This document shows, piece after piece, positions 18,561-28,530 of a DNA stretch of 64,000 nucleotides. Source of the DNA: Saprospiraceae bacterium (GTDB lineage Bacteria > Bacteroidota > Bacteroidia > Chitinophagales > Saprospiraceae); the NCBI GenBank assembly GCA_020627965.1, contig JAHDFX010000002.1, forward strand, positions 1 to 64,000, read 5' to 3'. The notes under the pieces are model-generated. The model was not told the origin of the DNA. It ran no database searches and saw only the letters and a list, made by a program, of their open reading frames with translations. Position numbers and translations under genes: made by a program. Positions within the stretch are counted from its first letter, which is position 1, and the number at the start of each line of letters is the position of its first letter.

Positions 18561-18584
18561 AAAGCTTTTATGTAAAGCTGAATA

Positions 18585-20771
18585 TTATCTCACTACTTCG
18601 ATCTTATTCACTTTAGTCAGACCATCAATTGTAAAGGCTACAAAGTAGTATCCAACAGGCAATTGACTTACTTTCATGGTATGAATATATTGACCAGCGA
18701 TATCATCCAACTGGAAAGTATTTACCGGCTTACCATTGACATCAAACACCTCTACCTGAATGTCTTTTGTATTGTCTAATTTCAAGTCAAGATTGATATG
18801 ATCGGAAGCTGGATTTGGATATGTTGCCACACTGAAACCATCAATATTTGGAACTGTTTTAATGCCGACAAGACCATCCCAACGAGCTTCAAATTCTTGC
18901 CAGTATTGGTTAGCGACAGAAGCATCATGAATGATCAGTGTATTTTCATCATTGATTGTCTCTGCACTTACCGACCAGTTGTGAGAACCTGTCAGCACTA
19001 TAGGATCGGAAGAAGGATCATCGGCATCCACGATAACATATTTGTGGTGGATCGTACCAGGTGCAGGATGATCTCTTACATCTACTCCACTAGATAACAA
19101 ATAATCATACTCTGTTCCCTGGTCATTGATATTTTCGATAAATCCACGGACATCTGTATTATCAAAATGCTCAGCTACCAGCGCTGAACCTAAGTCATTA
19201 TAAGTAAAAGAAAGTACTGCAAAGTCGATCTTAGAATCAGCAGAACGGATGACATCTTCAATTCGGCAGGAAACAAAATCGGAAGGAGAAAAGTAATTTT
19301 CTACCATAACACCACCGATATTGAACAGGTGAGGTGTATTATCAGATTTATTGGCACCGGCAACGGCAGCAAAGATACCCGGGGCAGCTCCATCACTTCC
19401 CCACATTTCATTGAATTCCATGGTATAGGCTTTTGCCAAAGCTTGATCTTGAACAGCGATTGTATTATTAAAATCTGTATTGATATTATTATCTGTCCAA
19501 TTGGTAGACCCCGTGATCACCCATGAATTATCAACAGACTCAGCATCAATTACCAATGTTTTATTGTGCATAAGTCCGGTACCTCCCTGTACCCTGAAAA
19601 CCTCAAAAGGGATAGATATATTAGACAAAGCCGAATTAAATTCATCGCTGTCTGTAATGTAACGTACTGTAATGCCATTATTATGGGCATCAATAAGCGC
19701 CTGCGTCAGATCGGTACGATTATTATTATACACCATCACATCAATAGAAGTTTGTGCCGATGCGATCATGTCTTTATAGTATTGTAATAATTGTGGTCCG
19801 TACAAAACGGCAGCATCTGTACCTGAAGAAACAGAGTTATCAATGATATTATTGAAATAAGGCTGAATAACACCTGTAGAAGTAGAAGCCGTACTTACTA
19901 CTTTCACTTCTGATTCTACCATATCACCACCGATCATGGAGTAGGTCTGTACATAAACAAATGTAGCAGGATCAAAGCCTGTAAATGTATAAGAACCTTG
20001 CATGCTGTTGGTACCGGCAGGTAGATCTCCTAGTTCTAAAGCTGGTGTCAAACCATAACGAATACCGTGTGTAGCTAGGGCATTTGCTTCCCATGTCATG
20101 GTGAAACCATCTGTAGTAATATTAGATTGTTTTGGAGATTCTTCCATAAAAACAGAAGCAACATATTCTATATCCCCTAGCCCTCTTGGCAGTAACTGAG
20201 CTGCGGCATTATAAGCAGATGAAATACCCGTAAGATTGACTTCACCGTAAGGCGTGGCTGTACATAGTAGTGGGTGTCCTGAACGAACGTAGATGTAGCC
20301 TACTTCGCCGTTTGTTGTTTGTGTAAATTGGTGTATACCTACCGTAAATGGACGTCCTTGGTTTGTAAAAAGTACGTTGTTAATCTGAACTAACTCAGCG
20401 TCATAGTCCGGCCACATATCATTGGGAGAAGTCACCTGAGCTGCATAAGGAGTATTACCTGATGAGTTTATAGTAGCACTGCTTGTATTGACCACTTGAA
20501 TAGCTCCGCCAAAACTGCCTATTTCTCCGGTTATGGTAACATTGTCGCCCTGATTCCAATCGGTGCTAACTCCCGGATCATATACAGGAATACCAGCCGT
20601 TCCATCCTGAATGTATCGAATAATTCCCAAAGATGAACCGTTCATTACGGTACCCGTGATCGTAACAGTAGTGCCTTGTGCAAAGGTTCTTGCTTCAGCA
20701 ATATCAGCCTGTGCGAAGAGCATAGGAATTGAGCTGAGTAAGATAATAGTCGTAAGTAGAATATTTTTCAT
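18585..20771 (-). CDS. secreted phospholipase D-like nuclease with OB-fold-like N-terminus and T9SS sorting domain
   Basis: Two HxKxxxxD motifs (HNKTLVID...GSTNWT; HHKYVIVD...GSHNWS); N-terminal TVTITGTVM...GTAGIPVYDPG; C-terminal YPNPASDHINLDL... Confidence 0.85.
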   Translation of the reverse strand: MKNILLTTIILLSSIPMLFAQADIAEARTFAQGTTVTITGTVMNGSSLGIIRYIQDGTAGIPVYDPGVSTDWNQGDNVTITGEIGSFGGAIQVVNTSSATINSSGNTPYAAQVTSPNDMWPDYDAELVQINNVLFTNQGRPFTVGIHQFTQTTNGEVGYIYVRSGHPLLCTATPYGEVNLTGISSAYNAAAQLLPRGLGDIEYVASVFMEESPKQSNITTDGFTMTWEANALATHGIRYGLTPALELGDLPAGTNSMQGSYTFTGFDPATFVYVQTYSMIGGDMVESEVKVVSTASTSTGVIQPYFNNIIDNSVSSGTDAAVLYGPQLLQYYKDMIASAQTSIDVMVYNNNRTDLTQALIDAHNNGITVRYITDSDEFNSALSNISIPFEVFRVQGGTGLMHNKTLVIDAESVDNSWVITGSTNWTDNNINTDFNNTIAVQDQALAKAYTMEFNEMWGSDGAAPGIFAAVAGANKSDNTPHLFNIGGVMVENYFSPSDFVSCRIEDVIRSADSKIDFAVLSFTYNDLGSALVAEHFDNTDVRGFIENINDQGTEYDYLLSSGVDVRDHPAPGTIHHKYVIVDADDPSSDPIVLTGSHNWSVSAETINDENTLIIHDASVANQYWQEFEARWDGLVGIKTVPNIDGFSVATYPNPASDHINLDLKLDNTKDIQVEVFDVNGKPVNTFQLDDIAGQYIHTMKVSQLPVGYYFVAFTIDGLTKVNKIEVVR

Positions 20772-20812
20772 GTTCTTATTTTTGTTGTTTAGTAAGTTAA
20801 TTAACTCAATAA

Positions 20813-23632
20813 TTAAAAAGTAAGTTGAAAAGATGTATTAAAGCGTCTGCCCTGTCCGAGGAATACAGAAGCAGACTTAGCATCAAAATCACTATAAGCT
20901 GGTGACAGAAAATCATCATTATTAGTCGCATCACCGATATATTTAGTGTCCAACAGATTCAGCACATTAAAGCGTAGCCCCATTCTGATGTCATTTACTT
21001 TAAAATTATAACCTGTGTGAAGATCTGTCAGGAAGTAAGTTGGCATTTTCCAGGACTCTCTTCCTCCATTGGAACCCTGTAAGTCTTCTGGGTTGAAATT
21101 GGCAAAATTCTTAGCAAAATAAGTTCCTTTCAACTTGAAGTAAAGCCCCTTAATCGGTTCATAACGAACAAGTCCACCCAATTGAGTTTGAGCAGCATCA
21201 CCTACATGAACACCTTTGGCATCGAAGGCATACACTTCGCCATTGGGCAAAATAGTTTCTGCACTTGAATTCCATATCCAGTCGCCGAATGAAGCCAGTC
21301 CTTCTACCTTTAATTGCTTATTCGCTTCATAGGCAAAGTCAATTTCTACGCCCATATGGCGGGCTGAAATACCATTGATATTCACCGTAAAACGTTCGGA
21401 TTCCGGATCACTAGGGTCACTCAATACTGTAGGTAAACGATCAACAGGCTTATTATTCCAATTGGTAAAATAGGTATTTACATTGGCTGCAAACTTCTTA
21501 CTTTTAAAATTATAACCGGCTTCAAAGGCTAGTACTTTCTCATTCTCGGCATTTTGTACAACATAATACTTGCCCAGAGAAGCGTTCAAGCCAGTAACTG
21601 TATTGATTAAGTCCTGACCATAATTATCATCAATGACATTACTAAAACGAGGCGCACGAGATAAGAATCCGGTATTTACAAATACACGATGTGAGGAATT
21701 GATATTATAGCCCAGTCCCGTTTTAAAAGTAAAACTTGGTTTCCATATCCAGTCAATTACCTGATTTTGTGCGGAGGTAGAGTCTACTGCCAAACCTTGT
21801 GCAATAGCATATTCTACATCATTCGGATCAGGACGGTCAACGGTATACAATGTTCCGTTATACTCAGCAGGATCAGCATAAGAAATGTAAAATTCCTCAT
21901 CATCAATAGCCAGATATTTGTTGAACATATAGTCTTGTAATTTGTAACCTGTTTCTGCAAAAGACAGATTAACAAAGGCAGAAAGGCGGTCTTTTTTATA
22001 TTCCAATAAGCCAAATAAACCAGCCCAGCCAACATAGCCATCATTGTGATAGAAATACTTATCGCCTTCTACCAATTTGGATGCTCCCTGGTCAATTCTG
22101 GCATTTCGTACGCTACGGAAGTAATCGCCGCCCAACAAATCATGTACTTCACGATAATGTTCTCCTTTGTAATACCTTAGATCCAGTCCACCTGAAAATT
22201 CTAATCTTTCTCCTATAGATTGACGGAAAGTAGATAAAGCACCTACCCAGAAATGGTTATTGACGCTAGAGCGTAATATACCAGAAGATATTTTTTCATA
22301 GTTGGTAAAAATACTTTGAGTAGAGTTACCATCATAGGCAATTTGTAAGCCTTCTCCATCGTATTCACCTGGTATATCAACGGTGCCTGTTCCTCCTCCG
22401 TTTCCGATAGAGACGTAAACTACATTAGACAAAGAAGTACGTTCTCCCGGAGACCAGAAATGACGAAGGCTAAACTGTGGTTTGTGGTAATAATTTTTTC
22501 TGACATTCAATTGTTCTATCCCTGGGCGAAGTGTATCGCCATCAGTTGCGACCCAACGTTCCAATTCGCCATAATGTTGGTTCCATCTGCGCCCAAAACC
22601 GCCACCTGTTTCTGCAATAGAATCTGGCACGCCTACTTGTTTAGCATACTCAATATCAAAATCTTGAATACGGGAACGGAAGGTACGTTGTCCATGTTCT
22701 TGTGGTGCTCCAAAACCAGATACACTAAAAAGATGATTACCGATTTCTTTATCCAGACGCAGGTAATAGAAATAGCCTTTGGTATATGTGCCGTCTACCC
22801 AGCCATTCCCTTGTTTATAAGAGCCTGCCAATGAAACACCCCAGCCATTTTCCAGTCGACCAGTAGTCAGCCCAAGTGTAGAGCGCAAATAACCATCATT
22901 CCCGACTTCCTGTCTGAAACGCAGGCTACGCTTGGAGTTTATGCCTTTTGTCAGGATATTAATTGTACCACCAACAGAGGGCAAAGCCAACTTAGAGGCT
23001 CCCAGTCCGCGCTGTACCTGCATCGTTTTAGTGACCAGATCTAGTCCAAACCAATTAGACCAGTACACCCATCCATTTTCCATGTCATTGACAGGAATAC
23101 CATCTAGCATAACAGCCACATTTCGTTGGTTAAAACCACGTATAGTTACTCTGGCATCACCATCTCCTCCTCCCGACTGGGTGGCATAAGCCCCCGGAGT
23201 AGAGTTGAGTATCATAACGACTTCCTGTGCAGCCAGTTCTTCTTCTAATTTTATGGTCGGTACATTTGTAAAAGCTACTGGTGTTTCTCTTTCGATAGCA
23301 ATATCCGCAGTAACAACAACCTCTGTCAATACTTCAGAAGATTCGCCCATTCTGATGTCTTTTCTGACGGCTGTATTTTCTATGGTAATCGTTTCTTTCT
23401 GGTCTTCAAAACCAACATAAGAATAGACTACTTCATAAGTGCCGCTTGCTAATTCAAATGCGTATTCTCCATTAAAATCTGTAACGGCTCCTTTATCACC
23501 TGCCATAACCGTAACACCGATCAGCGGTTCCATTAGATCACCATCAGTAACTTTTCCGCTAAGGGTGTAAGTCTGGGCAAATAAAGAAAAAGATGAGATG
23601 AAGAATATTAGAGTAATTATATGCTTGAGCAT
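20813..23632 (-). CDS. TonB-dependent receptor with carboxypeptidase-regulatory-like N-terminal domain
   Basis: SGKVTDGDLMEPLIGVTVMAGDKGAVTDFNGEYAF; plug VTIRGFNQRNVAVMLDGIPVND; beta-barrel ending FNTSFQLTF. Confidence 0.95.
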   Translation of the reverse strand: MLKHIITLIFFISSFSLFAQTYTLSGKVTDGDLMEPLIGVTVMAGDKGAVTDFNGEYAFELASGTYEVVYSYVGFEDQKETITIENTAVRKDIRMGESSEVLTEVVVTADIAIERETPVAFTNVPTIKLEEELAAQEVVMILNSTPGAYATQSGGGDGDARVTIRGFNQRNVAVMLDGIPVNDMENGWVYWSNWFGLDLVTKTMQVQRGLGASKLALPSVGGTINILTKGINSKRSLRFRQEVGNDGYLRSTLGLTTGRLENGWGVSLAGSYKQGNGWVDGTYTKGYFYYLRLDKEIGNHLFSVSGFGAPQEHGQRTFRSRIQDFDIEYAKQVGVPDSIAETGGGFGRRWNQHYGELERWVATDGDTLRPGIEQLNVRKNYYHKPQFSLRHFWSPGERTSLSNVVYVSIGNGGGTGTVDIPGEYDGEGLQIAYDGNSTQSIFTNYEKISSGILRSSVNNHFWVGALSTFRQSIGERLEFSGGLDLRYYKGEHYREVHDLLGGDYFRSVRNARIDQGASKLVEGDKYFYHNDGYVGWAGLFGLLEYKKDRLSAFVNLSFAETGYKLQDYMFNKYLAIDDEEFYISYADPAEYNGTLYTVDRPDPNDVEYAIAQGLAVDSTSAQNQVIDWIWKPSFTFKTGLGYNINSSHRVFVNTGFLSRAPRFSNVIDDNYGQDLINTVTGLNASLGKYYVVQNAENEKVLAFEAGYNFKSKKFAANVNTYFTNWNNKPVDRLPTVLSDPSDPESERFTVNINGISARHMGVEIDFAYEANKQLKVEGLASFGDWIWNSSAETILPNGEVYAFDAKGVHVGDAAQTQLGGLVRYEPIKGLYFKLKGTYFAKNFANFNPEDLQGSNGGRESWKMPTYFLTDLHTGYNFKVNDIRMGLRFNVLNLLDTKYIGDATNNDDFLSPAYSDFDAKSASVFLGQGRRFNTSFQLTF

Positions 23633-23716
23633 GGAGAGATTTCTTTATAGTCATCAGTCATCAGACCTAAGTCATCAGACAAAATTATTCAAGTGAATGG
23701 TTAAACGCTATCGGAA

Positions 23717-23759
23717 AACAGATTGTCCATGGTCGGCTATCGACTATGGACAATCTGTT
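23717..23759. terminator. strong hairpin terminator
   Basis: AACAGATTGTCCAT...ATGGACAATCTGTT, 14-bp perfect stem extended by GTCG/CGAC. Confidence 0.65.
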
Positions 23760-23769
23760 ATCACATAAT

Positions 23770-24885
23770 TTACTGGATAATCAGCTTTCTGATCGTGCGT
23801 TTATTATCATCAAAATGAACATTGACGATATACATACCGGCTTCCAGATGATTTGTATTCAATCGTACTTCATTATTTTGACCAGAGAAGATTTCATTGT
23901 ACATTCTTCTTCCCATCATGTCAAATAGTTCTACTTGCTGGATAGCTTCCATAGCATTAACCAATACCCAATCTTCAGCAGGATTTGGCAGAATAGCTAC
24001 AGATACTTCGTTAAGTACTTCATTTACACCAACAAAATTTGGATCACAATCGCAACCATGCGAACCCAGATTTGAGAAGTCATTATTACAATAGTAATCC
24101 CATTCAGAATAGGCTAATGTATCTTGCACCCCTGTAATAGCAGCCACAATACCTGTTCCTCCCTGTGTAGTAGAATTACGAACGATGGTAATATCACGAG
24201 TCACCCACTTATTATTGTTATCAACCCAAGCTGGTTGACCAATGGTATTCTGGGGGTCTTCACCGATAACACCAATAACATCAAGGATATTACTACCGTC
24301 ATTGGCAACTGTTGATCCTGAGATTAAAAATACAGCATCATTTCCATTATAGCTCATGTGGCTATTGGCATTATAATCCGGGCAGGCAAAAGTATCGGCT
24401 TTGCCTTGCAGATCATATAAAGCATCATAAGTTGTGCTGTAATCAAATGAATTATCTGAATTATCATCGACATATTGTACAAAAAGGCGTGGCTCGCCCG
24501 TACAAAAATCGATGAGAGGGTCGCCAGTCAATGAATCTATAGCTGTCTCGAATATATTATAACCATTCCATACGGGCAGGTCGAAACCAGTTCCATTTTC
24601 TGTTCTTCTATCCAATACGATCACATATGCATCGTAAGGAGCGAGCATTACATTTGGTAAGACCACCGGATCTCCGTTTGTATTGGCGGTAGTTGTAGAA
24701 CCATTACTAAAACGTCCGATAGCATAACCACTTAAATTGATGGCAGAGCTGGTCGGATTGTAAATTTCCAGGGCTTTGTTGTTATTAGAGCCTTCTATAT
24801 ATTCAGAGATAAACAAATCGCTACATTGTGCGAATAAACCTCCGGTAATAAATAGTGTGCAAATTGCGAGTAAAACTTTTTTCAT
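23770..24885 (-). CDS. lamin-tail-domain secreted protein with T9SS sorting domain
   Basis: DLFISEYIEGSNNNKALEIYNPTSSAINLSGYAIGRFSNG; C-terminal ILPNPAEDWVLV...GMYIVNVHFDDNKRTIRKLIIQ. Confidence 0.88.
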   Translation of the reverse strand: MKKVLLAICTLFITGGLFAQCSDLFISEYIEGSNNNKALEIYNPTSSAINLSGYAIGRFSNGSTTTANTNGDPVVLPNVMLAPYDAYVIVLDRRTENGTGFDLPVWNGYNIFETAIDSLTGDPLIDFCTGEPRLFVQYVDDNSDNSFDYSTTYDALYDLQGKADTFACPDYNANSHMSYNGNDAVFLISGSTVANDGSNILDVIGVIGEDPQNTIGQPAWVDNNNKWVTRDITIVRNSTTQGGTGIVAAITGVQDTLAYSEWDYYCNNDFSNLGSHGCDCDPNFVGVNEVLNEVSVAILPNPAEDWVLVNAMEAIQQVELFDMMGRRMYNEIFSGQNNEVRLNTNHLEAGMYIVNVHFDDNKRTIRKLIIQ

Positions 24886-25220
24886 ATTGATAATTGATCT
24901 AAAATTGATGAATTGATTTTTTTAGCGCTCAAAATTACGATAAAAGCGGCAAAGTATCGTTCTGGTATTTTAATTTTATATTAAATTGTTGTTTGGTTTA
25001 CAAAACTCCATGATTATTAGAAATATTAACCCATTAATTAAACTATTTTTCATTTTTTTTGTCACTTTTTTTTTAACAAAGCAAAAAAACGCTTCCTATT
25101 CACAAACAAATAACTATCAATTGATTAGAAACTTAATGTACAAAAAACACTAAGCATTAAATTCTCCCTTTACTCTATTTCCTTCCTGTTTCAAAATGAA
25201 TAATCATTCCTCATTTTATA

Positions 25221-25228
25221 TATCTTTG
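25221..25228 (+). promoter_or_regulatory. Bacteroidota -7 box (TAnnTTTG) upstream of pckA
   Basis: TATCTTTG about 84 bp upstream of the start codon. Confidence 0.5.
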
Positions 25229-25311
25229 CGCTTTATTTTTCGTCTCAAAAGACGTTAGGCTTACTAAAAAATTACATTCCCAGTTATTACAGTCGTTAAA
25301 ATCTATTAATT

Positions 25312-26928
25312 ATGATGGAAGTAGGGACAAAAAACCCAAATGCAGATTTGGGTAAATTAGGTTTGAAAAACATTAAGGCAGCCCACTGGAATCTCAGTCC
25401 TGCCGAACTAACCAAAAAAACAGTAGACGCCGGAGAAGGCTCCATAGCAAATTCAGGCGCCCTGACCATAAAGACCGGAGAATTTACTGGTCGCTCTCCT
25501 AAAGACCGCTTTATTGTAAAGGACAGCAAAACAGCCAATACTGTGGACTGGAATGCTATTAATATGCCTTTTGATGCTGATAAATTTGATGCATTGTACA
25601 ATAAAGTAACTGCTTATTTTGAAAATAAGGAAGTCTTTGTTCATGATGCTTATGCATGTGCGGACAACAATTATCGTCTTAATCTCCGTTTGGTTGCTGA
25701 GAAGCCCTGGAGTGCGATGTTTGCTAACAACATGTTTTTGCGACTTCGGAAAGAGGAAATTCTTAAAGCTGAACCTGAATGGACGATTTTATGTGCACCA
25801 GGATTCATGGCAGATCCAGTAGTAGACGGTACTCGTCAGCATAATTTTGCGATCATTAATTTTACGCATAAGAAGATTATTATTGGCGGAACTGGTTATA
25901 CTGGTGAGATTAAAAAAGGTATTTTTTCTGTATTGAATTATGTACTTCCTGTTGAACGTGATGTATTGTCTATGCATTGTTCCGCTAATCAGGGTCCTAA
26001 AGGAGATACAGCAGTTTTCTTTGGTTTGTCGGGTACAGGAAAAACAACGCTTTCCGCCGATGAGCATCGCAATTTGATTGGTGATGATGAGCACGGCTGG
26101 TCAAAAGAAGGTGTTTTCAACTTTGAAGGTGGCTGTTATGCCAAATGTATTGATCTCTCGGAAGAGAAAGAGCCACAAATTTATAAAGCAATCAAGCCTG
26201 GTGCTATTCTTGAAAATATTGTTTTCAAAACAGGTAGCAACGAGCCTGATTTTGAGGACGATAGTATTACTCAAAACACTCGGGTTTCTTACCCTATTCA
26301 CCATATCAGCAATGCAATGGAGCCGTCGAAAGGTGGTCATCCGAAGAATATTTTCTTTCTGACTTGCGATGCTTTTGGTGTGTTGCCTCCTATTTCCAAA
26401 TTAACTATTGGTCAGGCAATGTATCACTTCGTTTCGGGCTATACGGCTAAGGTAGCTGGTACTGAAGCTGGTATTACTGAACCTGTTACAGCTTTCTCGG
26501 CTTGTTTTGGCGCTCCATTTCTCCCCTTACATCCAACAGCTTATGCAGAAATGCTGGGTAAGAAAATGCGTGCAGATGAAAGTATAAATGCCTGGCTGGT
26601 GAATACTGGTTGGACTGGTGGTGCCTATGGCGTGGGTTCTCGTATGAAATTGCGTTATACTCGTGCAATGGTTACCTCAGCTTTGAATGGAGAGTTGAAT
26701 GATGTCATGTATGAGCAACATCCAATCTTTGGTCTGCATATGCCAGCAACTTGCCCAAATGTACCCGATGAGGTATTGAATCCAAGAAATACCTGGACTG
26801 ATAAGAATGCTTATGATGCGAAAGCCAATAAACTTGCTCAATCGTTTATTGACAACTTCAGTCAGTTTGCTGATAAAGCAAATGAAGAGACTATGGCGGC
26901 TGCGCCGAAGGTGGCTGTTTCTTTATAG
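25312..26928 (+). CDS. pckA: phosphoenolpyruvate carboxykinase (ATP)
   Basis: GRSPKDRFIV; FFGLSGTGKTTLSADEHRNLIGDDEHGWS; GGCYAKCIDLS. Confidence 0.97.
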   Translation: MMEVGTKNPNADLGKLGLKNIKAAHWNLSPAELTKKTVDAGEGSIANSGALTIKTGEFTGRSPKDRFIVKDSKTANTVDWNAINMPFDADKFDALYNKVTAYFENKEVFVHDAYACADNNYRLNLRLVAEKPWSAMFANNMFLRLRKEEILKAEPEWTILCAPGFMADPVVDGTRQHNFAIINFTHKKIIIGGTGYTGEIKKGIFSVLNYVLPVERDVLSMHCSANQGPKGDTAVFFGLSGTGKTTLSADEHRNLIGDDEHGWSKEGVFNFEGGCYAKCIDLSEEKEPQIYKAIKPGAILENIVFKTGSNEPDFEDDSITQNTRVSYPIHHISNAMEPSKGGHPKNIFFLTCDAFGVLPPISKLTIGQAMYHFVSGYTAKVAGTEAGITEPVTAFSACFGAPFLPLHPTAYAEMLGKKMRADESINAWLVNTGWTGGAYGVGSRMKLRYTRAMVTSALNGELNDVMYEQHPIFGLHMPATCPNVPDEVLNPRNTWTDKNAYDAKANKLAQSFIDNFSQFADKANEETMAAAPKVAVSL

Positions 26929-26939
26929 AAGAGTTTTTG

Positions 26940-26993
26940 AACATGGGACATCCCGAATTTTTGAACATTCAAAAATTCGGGATGTCCCATGTT
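26940..26993. terminator. bidirectional terminator, 26-bp perfect inverted repeat
   Basis: AACATGGGACATCCCGAATTTTTGAA-CA-TTCAAAAATTCGGGATGTCCCATGTT between convergent genes. Confidence 0.85.
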
Positions 26994-27007
26994 TTTCTTT
27001 GCTTTTA

Positions 27008-28144
27008 CTAACCTGGCAATGAAAAGAAGAATGTGGCTCCTTGCCCTTCCTTACCCTCTGCCCACACTCTACCTTCGTGGCGTTCTATAATACGCCTTAC
27101 TGTTGCCAAGCCTACCCCACTACCTTCAAAATCCTTTGTTGCATTATGAAGCCTGACAAACATATTAAATAAACGGACTGTGTAAGCCATATTGAAACCT
27201 ACACCATTATCTTTAATTGAAAAGATGATTTCATCACCTTCTTTCTCTGCTTTAATTTCCACTACAGGTCTTTCCTGCATACTAGAATATTTTACAGCAT
27301 TTTGTATAAGGTTATAGAATACTTGCTCGATCAACACAGGATCTCCCTTTACCTTAGGCAGTACCCCTACATCATAATATGTAGATAATAATGGATTGGA
27401 GCGAGTAAGTTCATCAACGATCCTTAAAACTATTTCCTGTGTGTCAAAAAAATCAACCTTTATACTAACGACCTCCATTCTTGCAAAATCCAGCAATTCA
27501 GAGATCATGTTATTTATTTTTTTTGCTCCTTCTTCTACATAATCAAAAAGTTCCTGAGTTTCTTTATCTAAACTTTCCAGATTTAGTCTTTGTTTGAGTA
27601 AGGCCACAAAACTGCTGATTGTACGAACAGGTGCCCGAAGATCGTGGGAAACCATTGCTGTAAAGCCGTCTAATTCTTCGTTTTTCTTTTGCAGTTTTTC
27701 TGTTTTTCCCTTGAGTGCTATGTTAGCCGTTTTTAAATCATCTTCCGCTTTTTTTCTTGCTGCTTTCTCCACCTGCATTGCTCTATGCGTATTGATAGCC
27801 CGACTGATTCTAAGGTGCAGTAGATCTATATCCAGTGGTTTCTCTACAAAATCAGTTCCTCCATTTCTCATAAATTCAATCACCAAATTCATAGAAGAAT
27901 GAGCTGTCATCATAATTACTGGTACTTCATATGTATCACGAAAGCTAAGAAAAAAATCATATCCATTCATATCCGGCATCATATAGTCCAACAAGACCAG
28001 ATCAACGGGAGAGCTAGATAAAACGGCAATAGCTTCTTCTTTACTTTGAGAGGTAAGCACCTGATAACCACCGATTTTATTCAATCTCCGCTTCAACATT
28101 TGGAGGATATTTCCCTGATCATCGACGACTAGTATACGATTCAT
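27008..28144 (-). CDS. response regulator-histidine kinase fusion
   Basis: N-terminal receiver (RILVVDDQGN...VDLVLLDYMMPDMNG), then H-box MVSHDLRAPVRTISSFVALL and HATPase GSGVGLATVRRIIERH. Confidence 0.92.
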   Translation of the reverse strand: MNRILVVDDQGNILQMLKRRLNKIGGYQVLTSQSKEEAIAVLSSSPVDLVLLDYMMPDMNGYDFFLSFRDTYEVPVIMMTAHSSMNLVIEFMRNGGTDFVEKPLDIDLLHLRISRAINTHRAMQVEKAARKKAEDDLKTANIALKGKTEKLQKKNEELDGFTAMVSHDLRAPVRTISSFVALLKQRLNLESLDKETQELFDYVEEGAKKINNMISELLDFARMEVVSIKVDFFDTQEIVLRIVDELTRSNPLLSTYYDVGVLPKVKGDPVLIEQVFYNLIQNAVKYSSMQERPVVEIKAEKEGDEIIFSIKDNGVGFNMAYTVRLFNMFVRLHNATKDFEGSGVGLATVRRIIERHEGRVWAEGKEGQGATFFFSLPG

Positions 28145-28155
28145 AAAATTAAATT

Positions 28156-28524
28156 TTAGGCATGCTCATCAAGTAATTTTAGTATAATCTCTTCAAAATC
28201 TTTCCCTATTGGCTTAGGAATAAAATAATCACAGCCAGCCGCTATTGTTGATTCGCTATCCTGCGCTCTCACTGATGCTGTGCAGGCTACAACAAGCTTA
28301 TTATAATTCAACTCGCGAAGTTTTCTGACCATCTCATGCCCATCCATTACAGGCATTCTGATATCCATTAACACCATGTCCGGTTGTAGATTCAAAGTTT
28401 TCCCAAGTCCTTCCTGCCCATCTGAAGCAACATAAATAGTCAGCTTCAGCTTCTTCAGTCTGCGGACAAGCATTCTGACGATTTTCTCATCATCATCAAC
28501 AATAAGTACTACTTTGTTATTCAT
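28156..28524 (-). CDS. stand-alone response regulator receiver protein
   Basis: VVLIVDDDEKIVRML...PDMVLMDIRMPVMDGHEM...ACTAS...YFIPKPI. Confidence 0.93.
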   Translation of the reverse strand: MNNKVVLIVDDDEKIVRMLVRRLKKLKLTIYVASDGQEGLGKTLNLQPDMVLMDIRMPVMDGHEMVRKLRELNYNKLVVACTASVRAQDSESTIAAGCDYFIPKPIGKDFEEIILKLLDEHA

Positions 28525-28530
28525 AGATTC

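Noticed and set aside
22460-22834. 124-aa plus-strand ORF within the TonB receptor gene
   Set aside because: Antisense shadow ORF with no motif.
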